A stretch of 64,000 nt of DNA from an uncultured Clostridia bacterium (GTDB lineage Bacteria > Bacillota > Clostridia > UBA1381 > UMGS1253): NCBI GenBank assembly GCA_934456295.1, contig CAKSHB010000002.1, forward strand, positions 35,563 through 99,562, written 5' to 3'. Position 1 is the stretch's first letter; each line of letters starts with the position of its first letter. Under the pieces are notes generated by a model. That model did no database searches. It was not told where the DNA came from and saw only the letters and a list, made by a program, of their open reading frames with translations. Position numbers and translations under genes: made by a program. Positions 40,529 through 48,819 of this stretch are shown here, piece after piece.

Positions 40529-42052
40529 TCAGTTTTCAACCTTGCGGAACCACAGCAATGTATCAATTGGTGCGCTGATTTCTTTTTCACACGGACCTGT
40601 AATGCAATCCTTTTCCCCCTGCCATGTACCCTTTGGAAATACGACGCTGCGTGAATAAGTATTTTTTTCTGTGATCGGCGCAACCAATATATCATTTCCC
40701 AGCATAAACTGGTCGGTAACTTTCTCATATCCGCAATTTGGGAAAACATATTCCATATAACGCATTATCGGCTCACCTGTAGCCGATGCTTCAACAGCAA
40801 GCTTAAATATTTCGTCGCCGCGGTCATGGTGCAGCTTTGCAGCCTCCACACAGCAATCCAAATGCTTTTTTGACAATATGCGCCATGGCGAAACGGAAAA
40901 CTGCATCATCGGGAAAAGTGCCGCGCACTGGGCATACCGTACAACAATCTCCTCGTCCAAATCGGGGTTATCCAAAAAGCAGGAAAACTCTCCGCCGCCA
41001 ATCATATCGGGGCAGTTATACGCATAGCCTGTAATTCCTTGTGCAAGACCGTTCGGAACCAGCGAAGCAACGCCGTTTTCCTTGGACCATGAGTGTTTTT
41101 TGTCACACAAACGCTGAGCAAGCGCACGTCCGCCCATGTCATAGCACGCACGAAATTCGTTAAGATTGTAGTTTTCGCCAAATTCAGCCCAAAGCTTACA
41201 ATATTCTGTACCGCTTATTTTTCTTGCGGTAATAAAATCATCGGAACACACATCTGCATCACCCGCATCAAACTTAAACCCGTCAATGCCGTATTTATCC
41301 ATAAGCTCATCAAATATACCCTTGAGCCATTCAACTGCGTCGCTGTTTGTAAGGTCCAAAAGACCGCTGTAACCGTTCCACCAATGCACAATTGCACTGC
41401 CGCCGTTTTTATCTTTTACAAGATATCCTTTTTGCTCAAGCTCACGGAACGTATAGCTGTCGGGGCTGAAATAGTTGCAAACCCAAAGCATCACTTTGAA
41501 GCCGAGTGAATGCAGTATATCGATAGTTTTTTTAGGTTCGGGGAAACGACCTTCATGAAAACGCCATACGCCGTAATCCTCCTGCCAGTTATCATCAATC
41601 ATTATAACGCCTGTCGGCATACCGTTTTTTATGATTGATTTTGCATAGTCAACCATCTTGTCGCCGGTTGGTTCATACATCATTTCAATCCATGCATTGT
41701 ATTGCGGAGATGTAAACATCAATGAGTCCGGAGTTTTTCCGTTCGGCGGAAAATGTTTTTGGCATGCAGCCATATATGCGCCGCGGAGAGTTTCGTATCC
41801 TTCTCCAAAATCAATTTCACGTTCGCTTTCTATGTATAAAACGCGGTTTTTAAATTCGTACGTAAAGGGGTCATAGCCATAGATATATCTGCCTTTGTTT
41901 GACACAAGAAACGGTGAGACCTGATTGGATTTATGATCTTTTTTTAAATCACGTTTCAAATCGGTATCGCCCATAGGCATCAGATATCCGTCGGAAACAA
42001 TTCCGCCCCACCAATATTCATTTTCAAGAAGTTTAATTGTTTTCTTATTCAT
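40529..42052 (-). CDS. Glycoside hydrolase family 31-type glycosidase
   Basis: A 507-residue cytosolic TIM-barrel glycosidase of the GH31 type. It lacks a signal peptide, so it acts inside the cell on imported oligosaccharides. GVIMIDDNWQEDYGVWRFHEGRFP and HSLGFKVMLWVCNYFSPD are typical barrel strands. GIDGFKFDAGDAD contains the probable nucleophile Asp262, and YDMGGRALAQR with PDMIGGGEFSC are later active-site strands. The protein is shorter than classic GH31 alpha-glucosidases. Whether it is an alpha-glucosidase, alpha-xylosidase or alpha-galactosidase cannot be read by eye. ATG 42052 is preceded by GGAGGCAGG. A perfect hairpin separates it from the upstream isomerase gene. Confidence 0.85.
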   Translation of the reverse strand: MNKKTIKLLENEYWWGGIVSDGYLMPMGDTDLKRDLKKDHKSNQVSPFLVSNKGRYIYGYDPFTYEFKNRVLYIESEREIDFGEGYETLRGAYMAACQKHFPPNGKTPDSLMFTSPQYNAWIEMMYEPTGDKMVDYAKSIIKNGMPTGVIMIDDNWQEDYGVWRFHEGRFPEPKKTIDILHSLGFKVMLWVCNYFSPDSYTFRELEQKGYLVKDKNGGSAIVHWWNGYSGLLDLTNSDAVEWLKGIFDELMDKYGIDGFKFDAGDADVCSDDFITARKISGTEYCKLWAEFGENYNLNEFRACYDMGGRALAQRLCDKKHSWSKENGVASLVPNGLAQGITGYAYNCPDMIGGGEFSCFLDNPDLDEEIVVRYAQCAALFPMMQFSVSPWRILSKKHLDCCVEAAKLHHDRGDEIFKLAVEASATGEPIMRYMEYVFPNCGYEKVTDQFMLGNDILVAPITEKNTYSRSVVFPKGTWQGEKDCITGPCEKEISAPIDTLLWFRKVEN

Positions 42053-42082
42053 TTGCCTGCCTCCGTTAATGCAATTAAAGGA

Positions 42083-42113
42083 CAATTGCCCTGCAAAAAA
42101 TACAGGGCAATTG
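42083..42113 (-). repeat. Perfect intercistronic hairpin in the sugar operon
   Basis: CAATTGCCCTG (42083-42093) and CAGGGCAATTG (42103-42113) form an 11-bp perfect stem with a 9-base loop in the 75-base gap between the isomerase and the GH31 gene. There is no T-run after it on the minus strand, so it may stabilise or process the mRNA rather than stop transcription. Confidence 0.65.
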
Positions 42114-42127
42114 CTTGAATATTAAAT

Positions 42128-43093
42128 TTACGCCCAGAACATCTCTCCGGGAGTTTCCATAATCATAACTTCTTTGAGGAATGTAATCGCTTTTTCGAGT
42201 CCTTCTTTTGAAGCCATCAAACTATCCTCGTGCTCTATGCTTACAGAACCTTCATAGCCTACAAGTCTGAGTGTGCTTATGATATCCTTCCAGTATGCAT
42301 AGTCGTTGCCGTATCCGAGCGCCCGGAAAAGCCAGCTGCGTGTTTTCTCAGCGCTGTAATGGTCAATGTCCAAAACGCCCTTAACATCACAATTCGGCTT
42401 ATAAATCTTTGTATCTTTTGCATGGAAGTGATATATAGCGCCTTCAAGAGCACGTATAGCCGAAGGAATATCTATCCCCTGCCAGATAAGGTGTGACGGA
42501 TCAAAGTTTGCGCCGATTGTATCACCGACAGCGTCACGGATTTTAAGAAGCGATGTGGGATTGTATACACAAAAACCCGGGTGCATTTCAAACGCAACCT
42601 TTTTAACGCCGTACTTCTTTACAAATTCAACCTCTTTCTGCCAGTAAGGAATAAGAACATCATTCCACTGATAATCGAGAACTTTGAGATAATCTTCGGG
42701 CCAGGGACATGTTACCCAGTTGGGGTATTTGCTTCCCTCGCTGTCACCGGGACAGCCTGAGAATGTAACAACGGTATCAACTTCAAGTTCGTTTGCAAGA
42801 CGTACCGAGTTTTCAAAATCCTCGTGATACATCTTCGCAATATCTTTGTCCGGATGAACCGCATTGCCATGCGTGCTTAAAACGCTGATTTCAAGACCAT
42901 TATCTTTTATTATCTTTTTTACCTCATCGATTTTATCTTTATGACCCAAAAGCTTTTCGGGGTCAAGATGAGCTTTTCCGGGGCAGCCGCCCGAACCGAG
43001 CTCAAGAGTCTGCACACCGAGACCTGCCAGATACTTTGCGGCATCTGCAAGTGACATTGAACCGAGAGGAACTGTTAAAACACCTAATTTCAT
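42128..43093 (-). CDS. Sugar phosphate isomerase/epimerase, AP-endonuclease-2-like TIM barrel
   Basis: A 321-residue member of the xylose-isomerase-like TIM-barrel superfamily. The N-terminus KLGVLTVPLGSMSLADAAKYLAGLG and the blocks TLELGSGGCP, SVLSTHGNAVHPD, VAFEMHPGFCVYN, IGANFDPSHLIWQG, YHFHAKDTKI and VSIEHEDSLM hold the acidic and His residues that bind the divalent metal. It interconverts a ketose and an aldose or epimerises a sugar, with substrate unknown. Close relatives are often found with Gfo/Idh dehydrogenases, as here. It is the first gene of the operon, behind its own promoter, with GGAG before ATG 43093. Confidence 0.88.
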   Translation of the reverse strand: MKLGVLTVPLGSMSLADAAKYLAGLGVQTLELGSGGCPGKAHLDPEKLLGHKDKIDEVKKIIKDNGLEISVLSTHGNAVHPDKDIAKMYHEDFENSVRLANELEVDTVVTFSGCPGDSEGSKYPNWVTCPWPEDYLKVLDYQWNDVLIPYWQKEVEFVKKYGVKKVAFEMHPGFCVYNPTSLLKIRDAVGDTIGANFDPSHLIWQGIDIPSAIRALEGAIYHFHAKDTKIYKPNCDVKGVLDIDHYSAEKTRSWLFRALGYGNDYAYWKDIISTLRLVGYEGSVSIEHEDSLMASKEGLEKAITFLKEVMIMETPGEMFWA

Positions 43094-43156
43094 TTTTATA
43101 ATCTCCTTTCAAAAAGCCGTTCCATTATTATATACGGCTATAAATTCCATGCATTA

Positions 43157-43184
43157 ATTATACCATTAATTATGAAATTTGCAA
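43157..43184 (-). promoter_or_regulatory. Promoter of the sugar operon
   Basis: On the minus strand TTGCAA (plus positions 43179-43184) and TATAAT (43157-43162) are 16 bases apart, about 64 bases before the isomerase start codon. Confidence 0.65.
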
Positions 43185-43216
43185 TAGATTTTTTGTATTT
43201 TTATCTGTATTTGCAT

Positions 43217-43252
43217 AAAAAAATCAACCGCTTTATAATAAAACGGCTGATT
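43217..43252 (-). terminator. Terminator after dnaJ
   Basis: AATCAACCG (43222-43230) pairs with CGGCTGATT (43244-43252), with one wobble; a T-run follows on the minus strand. It ends the heat-shock operon just 8 bases after the dnaJ stop. Confidence 0.8.
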
Positions 43253-43259
43253 ATCAAGG

Positions 43260-44414
43260 TTATTGCTTTTTAAATCTGTTTAACATATCAAAAAACTTTC
43301 CGCGCTCTCTGTTATTTCCTGTATCAAGCTTGTCAAATTCGCGCAGAAGTTCTTTTTGCTTTTCGCTGAGTCCGCGCGGAACCTCCACGTTAAATTTTAC
43401 ATACTGATCTCCGCGTCCTCTGCCGCGCAAATGCGGTATGCCTTTTCCGCGGAAACGGTACACGGTGCCGCTCTGCGTCCCTTCTGCAATTTTATGTTCA
43501 ACTTCGCCGTCAAGCGTAGGAACACGTATTGTATCTCCGAGCGCTGCGGAAACAAAGCTTATCGGCATTTCCAGTGTTACATCATAGCCGTTTCTGGAAA
43601 ACAGCTCATGTTTTTTGACAGATACGGTAATATATAAATCTCCGTTCGGACCGCCTTTTACACCGGCGCTTCCCTCTCCGCGCAGCGGAATTGTCTGTCC
43701 GTCATCAATACCTGCGGGGATACTTACTTTTATTTTGCGCTGATGTCTTATATGACCCGTTCCTTTACAGTCGGGACATGGATTTGGTATGGTCTGACCT
43801 GTACCACCACAGTTATTGCACGGTGACGCCGAAGAAAAGTTGCCGAACGGCGTACGCTGCGTGGTTCGGATTTGACCTGTACCGCCGCACACCGAGCACG
43901 TTACGGGAGATGTACCCTTTTTCGCGCCGCTGCCGCCGCAGCTTTTACAGTTTTCCATACGGTATATTGTAACTTCTTTATCAACGCCGAAGGCAGCTTC
44001 TTCAAAAGTTATCTCGACATACTGCTGAATATCCTTGCCTTTCTTCGGACCGTTTCTGCGTGCGCTTTGTCCGCCCGAAAATCCGCCTCCGAAAAATGAT
44101 TCAAATATATCGCCCACATCAAAGCCGCCGAAACCGCCGTAATTTCCGCCTGCGCCGTATCCTGCACCGCCGCCGTAGCTCGGGTCGACGCCCGCATGAC
44201 CGAACTGATCATATTTTGCGCGCTTTTCATGGTCCTTTAATACGTCGTATGCCTCGTTTACCTCTTTAAATTTTGCTTCGGCTTCAGCCTCTTTGCCGGG
44301 ATTAAGGTCGGGGTGATATTTTTTTGCGGCTGCTCTGTATGCTTTTTTTATCTCATCGTCGCTCGCGCCTTTATTTACGCCAAGCACCTCGTAATAATCA
44401 CGTTTGTCCGCCAT
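43260..44414 (-). CDS. dnaJ: Chaperone protein DnaJ (Hsp40)
   Basis: A 384-residue type I J-protein that delivers unfolded clients to DnaK and stimulates its ATPase. The J domain begins [22 protein letters not shown] with the HPD motif in [10 protein letters not shown] Gly/Phe-rich linker follows (about 75-120), then four CxxCxGxG zinc-binding repeats ([32 protein letters not shown]), and the C-terminal client-binding domain. All are intact. It is the last gene of the hrcA-grpE-dnaK-dnaJ operon, but a promoter-like sequence with an overlapping palindrome lies just upstream, suggesting separate control as well. Confidence 0.97.
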   Translation of the reverse strand: MADKRDYYEVLGVNKGASDDEIKKAYRAAAKKYHPDLNPGKEAEAEAKFKEVNEAYDVLKDHEKRAKYDQFGHAGVDPSYGGGAGYGAGGNYGGFGGFDVGDIFESFFGGGFSGGQSARRNGPKKGKDIQQYVEITFEEAAFGVDKEVTIYRMENCKSCGGSGAKKGTSPVTCSVCGGTGQIRTTQRTPFGNFSSASPCNNCGGTGQTIPNPCPDCKGTGHIRHQRKIKVSIPAGIDDGQTIPLRGEGSAGVKGGPNGDLYITVSVKKHELFSRNGYDVTLEMPISFVSAALGDTIRVPTLDGEVEHKIAEGTQSGTVYRFRGKGIPHLRGRGRGDQYVKFNVEVPRGLSEKQKELLREFDKLDTGNNRERGKFFDMLNRFKKQ

Positions 44415-44444
44415 GTGTTCATCTCCTCATTAAAACTAAGAGAA

Positions 44445-44473
44445 TTTATACCTTGATGATTTGTGTATGTAAA
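44445..44473 (-). promoter_or_regulatory. Candidate dnaJ promoter
   Basis: On the minus strand TTTACA (plus positions 44468-44473) and TATAAA (44445-44450) are 17 bases apart, about 31 bases before the dnaJ start codon. The -35 box lies inside a 22-base palindrome. Confidence 0.55.
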
Positions 44474-44480
44474 CACAAAT
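44459..44480 (-). promoter_or_regulatory. 22-base palindrome over the dnaJ -35 box, candidate operator
   Basis: ATTTGTGT and ACACAAAT form perfect 8-base arms around ATGTAA. The spacing TTGTG-N8-CACAA is that of Rex-type sites, and TGTGT-N6-ACACA resembles Crp/Fnr-type sites; neither match is decisive. It is not a CIRCE or CtsR box. Confidence 0.45.
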
Positions 44481-44519
44481 TTTGATACAGATATTTTAGC
44501 ACAAAAAATCTACGAAAGG

Positions 44520-44550
44520 AAGGTTTTGCGCAAAATATACGCAAAACCTT
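44520..44550 (-). repeat. Intercistronic hairpin between dnaK and dnaJ
   Basis: AAGGTTTTGCG (44520-44530) and CGCAAAACCTT (44540-44550) form a perfect 11-bp stem with a 9-base loop, 32 bases after the dnaK stop on the minus strand. Only a weak T-rich stretch follows, so it may be a partial terminator or an mRNA-processing and stability element. Confidence 0.6.
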
Positions 44551-44581
44551 TACAATTCGTACATATTTTTATACGCATGAG

Positions 44582-46429
44582 TTATTTGTTGTCATCATCG
44601 TCAACTACTTTGTAGTCAGCGTCAACGATGTTCGGGTCGTCATTTTTCTGCTGCTGAGCGCCGCTGTCAGCGCCGGGAGCGCCACCCTGCTGAGGAGCAG
44701 CCTGTGCATATACCTTCTGCGCAATCTCATTAAACTTTGCAGTAAGCTCTTCGGTTGCAGCTTTCATTTTCGCTGTGTCATTTGATGCGATTGCATCTTT
44801 TGTATTTTTAATTTTTTCGTTTACGGCTTCCTTTTCAGATGCATCGATCTTATCGCCAAGCTCGTTCAACGCTTTTTCACACTGATATACCATTGTATCA
44901 GCCTGATTTCTTACTTCTGCTTCCTCTTTCTTTGCCTTATCTTCAGCAGCAAACTTCTCAGCCTCTTTTACTGCTTTATCTATTTCCTCGTCAGACAAAT
45001 TCGAGCTTGCCGTAATTGTAATATTCTGTTCGTTACCCGTGCCGAGGTCTTTAGCGCTTACGTGAACGATACCGTTTCTGTCGATATCAAATTTTACCTC
45101 TATCTGCGGAACACCGCGCGGTGCCGGAGGAATACCCGTAAGGTTAAAGCGTCCGAGGGTTTTATTGTAAGCTGCCATATCACGCTCGCCCTGCAATACA
45201 TGGATTTCAACGCTGGTCTGATTATCGGCAGCAGTTGAAAATACCTGAGTTTTCTGTACAGGAATTGTTGTATTTCTTTCAATAAGCTTTGTGCATACAC
45301 CGCCGAGCGTTTCAATACCGAGCGAAAGCGGAGTTACGTCAAGCAAAAGCAAATCTTTAACGTCACCGCCGAGTACACCGCCCTGAATAGCAGCACCGAT
45401 TGCAACACATTCATCGGGGTTAATTCCGTTATCAGGCTCTTTGCCGGTGATGCGCTTTACAGCCTCCTGAACAGCCGGTATTCTTGATGAACCGCCGACC
45501 ATGAGCACTTTTGCGATATCGCCTGATGTAAGACCTGCGTCATTCATGGCGTTTCTGGTCGGCTCCATCGTTTTTTCAACCAAATCCGCAGTAAGTTCAT
45601 CAAATTTTGCACGTGTAAGTGTAACATCAAGGTGCTTGGGGCCTGTTGCGTCAGCCGTGATAAACGGAAGGTTTATATTTGAGCTCATAACGCCGGACAA
45701 CTCTATTTTTGCCTTCTCGGCTGCCTCTTTAAGGCGCTGCAAAGCCATTTTGTCAACCATAAGGTCAATTCCCGTTTCCTTTTTGAACTCATCTGCGAGA
45801 TATTTCATTATGCGCTCGTCAAAGTCATCGCCGCCAAGACGGTTGTTGCCGCTTGTCGCAAGAACTTCAAATGTGCCGTCGCCGATTTCCAGAATAGATA
45901 CATCGAATGTGCCGCCGCCAAGGTCATATACCATGATTTTATGGTCTGTATCATTGCCCATACCATATGCAAGCGCTGCTGCCGTAGGCTCGTTAATTAT
46001 ACGCAGAACCTCAAGACCTGCGATTTTACCGGCATCTTTTGTAGCCTGGCGCTGTGAGTCCGAAAAATATGCCGGAACGGTGATAACTGCCTGTGTAACG
46101 GGTTCGCCAAGATAACGCTCCGCATCGGCTTTAAGTTTCTGCAAAATCATTGCGCTGATTTCTGTAGGAGTATATGTTTTATCGCCGAGTTTAACCTTTT
46201 TATCGGTACCCATATCACGCTTAATTGATATAATGCTGTTCTCGGGATTTGTAATTGCCTGTCTTTTTGCAACCTGACCTACAAGACGCTCGCCATCCTT
46301 TGTAAGTGCGACAACAGACGGAGTTGTTCTTCCGCCTTCGGGATTTGGAATTACAACGGGTTCACCGTTCTCCATAACCGCCACACATGAGTTTGTAGTA
46401 CCCAGGTCAATACCTATAATTTTTCCCAT
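44582..46429 (-). CDS. dnaK: Molecular chaperone DnaK (Hsp70)
   Basis: A 615-residue ATP-dependent chaperone. The nucleotide-binding domain starts [19 protein letters not shown] and includes [14 protein letters not shown] and [14 protein letters not shown]. The substrate-binding domain begins around the [17 protein letters not shown] segment, and the helical lid ends with a Gln/Gly-rich stretch and the acidic tail DDDDNK. Normal length for Gram-positive DnaK, which lacks the insertion found in Gram-negative forms. GAGGAGG lies before ATG 46429. It is third in the CIRCE-controlled operon. Confidence 0.98.
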   Translation of the reverse strand: MGKIIGIDLGTTNSCVAVMENGEPVVIPNPEGGRTTPSVVALTKDGERLVGQVAKRQAITNPENSIISIKRDMGTDKKVKLGDKTYTPTEISAMILQKLKADAERYLGEPVTQAVITVPAYFSDSQRQATKDAGKIAGLEVLRIINEPTAAALAYGMGNDTDHKIMVYDLGGGTFDVSILEIGDGTFEVLATSGNNRLGGDDFDERIMKYLADEFKKETGIDLMVDKMALQRLKEAAEKAKIELSGVMSSNINLPFITADATGPKHLDVTLTRAKFDELTADLVEKTMEPTRNAMNDAGLTSGDIAKVLMVGGSSRIPAVQEAVKRITGKEPDNGINPDECVAIGAAIQGGVLGGDVKDLLLLDVTPLSLGIETLGGVCTKLIERNTTIPVQKTQVFSTAADNQTSVEIHVLQGERDMAAYNKTLGRFNLTGIPPAPRGVPQIEVKFDIDRNGIVHVSAKDLGTGNEQNITITASSNLSDEEIDKAVKEAEKFAAEDKAKKEEAEVRNQADTMVYQCEKALNELGDKIDASEKEAVNEKIKNTKDAIASNDTAKMKAATEELTAKFNEIAQKVYAQAAPQQGGAPGADSGAQQQKNDDPNIVDADYKVVDDDDNK

Positions 46430-46482
46430 AATAAATTCCTCCTCGAATTTTGTAGTGCTTATATTAATGAAATTGTAAACTG

Positions 46483-47064
46483 TTAATTTGCTACTTTTAC
46501 CATGCTGTACCTGATAACCCTATCCTTGCATTTATAACCCTTCTGAAATTCTTCGACAACCTCGTTTTCGCCAAAGCTGTCATCTTCAACATGCATTACT
46601 GCGTTATGAAGTGATGCATCAAATTTTTTACCGACAGCCTCTATTGGCTCAACTCCGAGTTTTTCAAAAATTTCAAGCGCCATTTTTGATACCAATGAAA
46701 CGCCCTGCGCCACCGTTTTTACATCGGCGGCATCGTTTGCGGTATCAACGGCTCTCTGCAAATTATCAAGTATGGGCAAAAGCTCACCGACAGTATCGGA
46801 TACTGCATTTGTATAAAGTGCTTCTTTTTCTTCCTTTGTGCGCCTTTGAAAATTGGAATATTCTGCCGCAAGTCGAAAATATTTATCCTCAAGTTCGTTA
46901 TATTTTTGCTCAAACTCATCTGATTTATTCTCTTTTGCGGAAGCGTTTTCCGTTTCTTCACATTTATTACATTCCTCACATTCTTTGCAATTTTTATCTT
47001 TTACCTCCTCTGTTTCAGCGGTATTATTTGCCTTTTTTTCGGATTTTTTTGTCAAGCTATTCAC
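46483..47064 (-). CDS. grpE: Nucleotide exchange factor GrpE with an N-terminal Cys4 motif
   Basis: A 193-residue exchange factor that releases ADP from DnaK. The GrpE core is seen as [45 protein letters not shown] and the C-terminal beta domain ([16 protein letters not shown]). The N-terminal extension is long and charged and carries Cys26, Cys29, Cys32 and Cys35 in [10 protein letters not shown], which is unusual for GrpE and could hold a metal or Fe-S cluster, or act as a redox switch (inference). The start is GTG 47064, overlapping the end of hrcA by 8 bases, so the genes are translationally coupled. Confidence 0.95.
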   Translation of the reverse strand: MNSLTKKSEKKANNTAETEEVKDKNCKECEECNKCEETENASAKENKSDEFEQKYNELEDKYFRLAAEYSNFQRRTKEEKEALYTNAVSDTVGELLPILDNLQRAVDTANDAADVKTVAQGVSLVSKMALEIFEKLGVEPIEAVGKKFDASLHNAVMHVEDDSFGENEVVEEFQKGYKCKDRVIRYSMVKVAN

Positions 47065-48103
47065 TACCCTTCTCTTCTTTGTACAATTCGTTAATTATGT
47101 TGTCGATATTTTTATTTATATAATCGAGCGACGCAACAACTTTTGCGTAATTCATTCGCGTCGGACCGACTATGCCTATTTTGCCGAGCATTTTTCCGCC
47201 GGAGTAATATTTTGCGGTAACTATAGATGTATCACGCATTTCACCAGCCTCATTCTCGCTTCCGATGGAAATACTTATGTCCTTATCGGAATTTACATGG
47301 TCAATCACCTGTTTTATACTTTGCTTATCTTCGAGGAAACTTAAAATTTCCTTTGCTTTAGATAAATCGTAGTATTCGGGGTGATTTAGTATGTTCTGAG
47401 CGTTATCCACATATACCTCCGAGCCGTCAAGCTCCGAAATTGTGCGGTGTATGAAATCAAGCACCGTCATAAGGAGAGGCTGCGAACGTCCGATAATCTG
47501 CTGAATTTCGCTTATTACAACAAGATTTATTTTCTCAAGAGTTAAGCCTGTAATTTTTTCATTAAGTACTGCGGAGAATGTGCGCAAAAAATCTGCGTCC
47601 TCCGAAATATTAATGAGCTGATTTTTTATAATACCTTCGCTTGTTACAAGAACCAAGAGCGCCGAATGTTCGTCTACGGGCACGAGCTCAATATGCTTGA
47701 TATATGATTTACGAAGCTCGGGCGTCACAGAAACGGTTGTATAATTCGTAAGCTGTGACAAGATATTTGATGCCTGGCGTATGAGTTTATCAAGCTGCAA
47801 AACACCTGCGGTAAAAAACCTTCTCAGTTTAATAATGTCATCATTTGCCATTTTATACTGATGCATTAGTTCGTTTACATAAAAGCGATAACCTGCGTCG
47901 GTCGGTATACGTCCTGCGGAGGTATGAGGCGAAACAAGGTACCCCATTTCCTCAAGGTCTGACATCTCATTTCTGATAGTTGCACTCGAAAGTCCCATAT
48001 CGGTATTTTTTGAAATTGTTCTTGAACCTATCGGCTCTGCACTGACAATGTAATCCTCAACGATAGCTTCAAGTATTTTCCTCTTTCTTTCACTTAAATC
48101 CAT
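47057..48103 (-). CDS. hrcA: Heat-inducible transcription repressor HrcA
   Basis: A 348-residue repressor that binds CIRCE inverted repeats in front of class I heat-shock operons and is kept active by GroEL. The N-terminal winged-helix DNA-binding domain is LSERKRKILEAIVEDYI, GSRTISK, LSSATIRNEMSDLEEMGYL and PHTSAGRIPTDAGYRFYV. The C-terminal dimerisation/GAF-like part ends around IGIVGPTRMNYAKVVASLDYI, a family hallmark. ATG 48103 has GGTGG upstream; an in-frame extension of 16 codons would run into the CIRCE region. It heads the operon it represses, with a perfect CIRCE 42 bases upstream of its start codon. groEL-groES is not in this window. Confidence 0.96.
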   Translation of the reverse strand: MDLSERKRKILEAIVEDYIVSAEPIGSRTISKNTDMGLSSATIRNEMSDLEEMGYLVSPHTSAGRIPTDAGYRFYVNELMHQYKMANDDIIKLRRFFTAGVLQLDKLIRQASNILSQLTNYTTVSVTPELRKSYIKHIELVPVDEHSALLVLVTSEGIIKNQLINISEDADFLRTFSAVLNEKITGLTLEKINLVVISEIQQIIGRSQPLLMTVLDFIHRTISELDGSEVYVDNAQNILNHPEYYDLSKAKEILSFLEDKQSIKQVIDHVNSDKDISISIGSENEAGEMRDTSIVTAKYYSGGKMLGKIGIVGPTRMNYAKVVASLDYINKNIDNIINELYKEEKGSE

Positions 48104-48144
48104 AATTCCGGACCACCTTGCATTATCCAAAAAATTCTGTTTTG

Positions 48145-48171
48145 TTAGCACTCTTCTATGTTGAGTGCTAA
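48145..48171 (-). promoter_or_regulatory. CIRCE operator of the hrcA-grpE-dnaK-dnaJ operon
   Basis: TTAGCACTC-N9-GAGTGCTAA is a perfect match to the CIRCE consensus, the binding site of HrcA. It lies between the promoter and the hrcA start, so it should be in the early transcribed region. Confidence 0.97.
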
Positions 48172-48182
48172 ACTATATATTA

Positions 48183-48211
48183 AAAATACCACCTTATAAT
48201 ATATTTGTCAA
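48183..48211 (-). promoter_or_regulatory. Promoter of the hrcA operon
   Basis: On the minus strand a perfect TTGACA (plus positions 48206-48211) and TATTTT (48183-48188) are 17 bases apart. Transcription would start near 48176, immediately before the CIRCE element. Confidence 0.75.
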
Positions 48212-48305
48212 GATGGTATCAGAATATTTTTAAATTTGTTCACAATTTAATGTAATTTTCTTTTACATACAAAAATATGCAGTAAAAAACGTGTGAAAAA
48301 AGAGA

Positions 48306-48782
48306 TTAAAAACACTCGGTTTTCCGTTTGGAACGTATTTCGCACCGCCTTTTCCCCGCTTCCCATTCTGCTCGTTCTTCGTCGTTTGTAAGTTCAAGCC
48401 CCGCAACTTCTGTCGGATTTTCCTTTCCGTCAAGTGCAACCATAACAAGGTATGCTGTGTTTACAAGTGTGCGCTTTCCGTTTAAAGCTTCAACAAATGT
48501 ATCGACACGCACCTCCATAGAGGTTCTGCCCACATAGCTGAGCTTTCCTACCAAAATTACGGTATCATTTGCGTATGCCGGAGCTTTGAAAACAAGGTTG
48601 TCAACACATATTGTTGTAACCTCATTGTTTGCATGTCTGCGCGCAACAACTCCGGCAACAACATCAATCCACTCCATAAGCTGTCCGCCGAAAAGTCTGC
48701 CGTAACCATTGATATGACCTGTCATTACTATTTGAATTTGTTCTACTGTTGACTCAGATACTTTTTTTGTTTTACGTTCCAT
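48306..48782 (-). CDS. Acyl-CoA thioesterase, hotdog fold (YciA/BFIT type)
   Basis: A 158-residue thioesterase. The hotdog core with the catalytic Asp is seen in GYGRLFGGQLMEWIDVVAGVVARRHA, where GGQLMEWID is the signature of the YciA/ACOT family. It is followed by VDNLVFKAPAYANDTVILVGK and VRVDTFVEALNGKR. It hydrolyses acyl-CoA esters; chain-length preference is not visible. The last 25 residues are charged and not conserved. GGGG lies before ATG 48782. It is the last gene of the leuA-cimA transcript and lies 37 bases after cimA, so a role in branched-chain acyl-CoA metabolism is possible but unsupported. Confidence 0.88.
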   Translation of the reverse strand: MERKTKKVSESTVEQIQIVMTGHINGYGRLFGGQLMEWIDVVAGVVARRHANNEVTTICVDNLVFKAPAYANDTVILVGKLSYVGRTSMEVRVDTFVEALNGKRTLVNTAYLVMVALDGKENPTEVAGLELTNDEERAEWEAGKRRCEIRSKRKTECF

Positions 48783-48819
48783 GAATAAATACCCCGATAT
48801 AATAATTAATATTGAAAAA

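Noticed and set aside
44459..44480. Palindrome at dnaJ considered as a CIRCE or CtsR element.
   Set aside because: The arms ATTTGTGT/ACACAAAT share nothing with TTAGCACTC or with the tandem heptad of CtsR sites.
48104..48305. Gap between the thioesterase stop and hrcA searched for a small gene or RNA.
   Set aside because: It is explained by the hrcA promoter, the CIRCE element and the leader; no further structure was seen, and no clear terminator for the thioesterase gene either.
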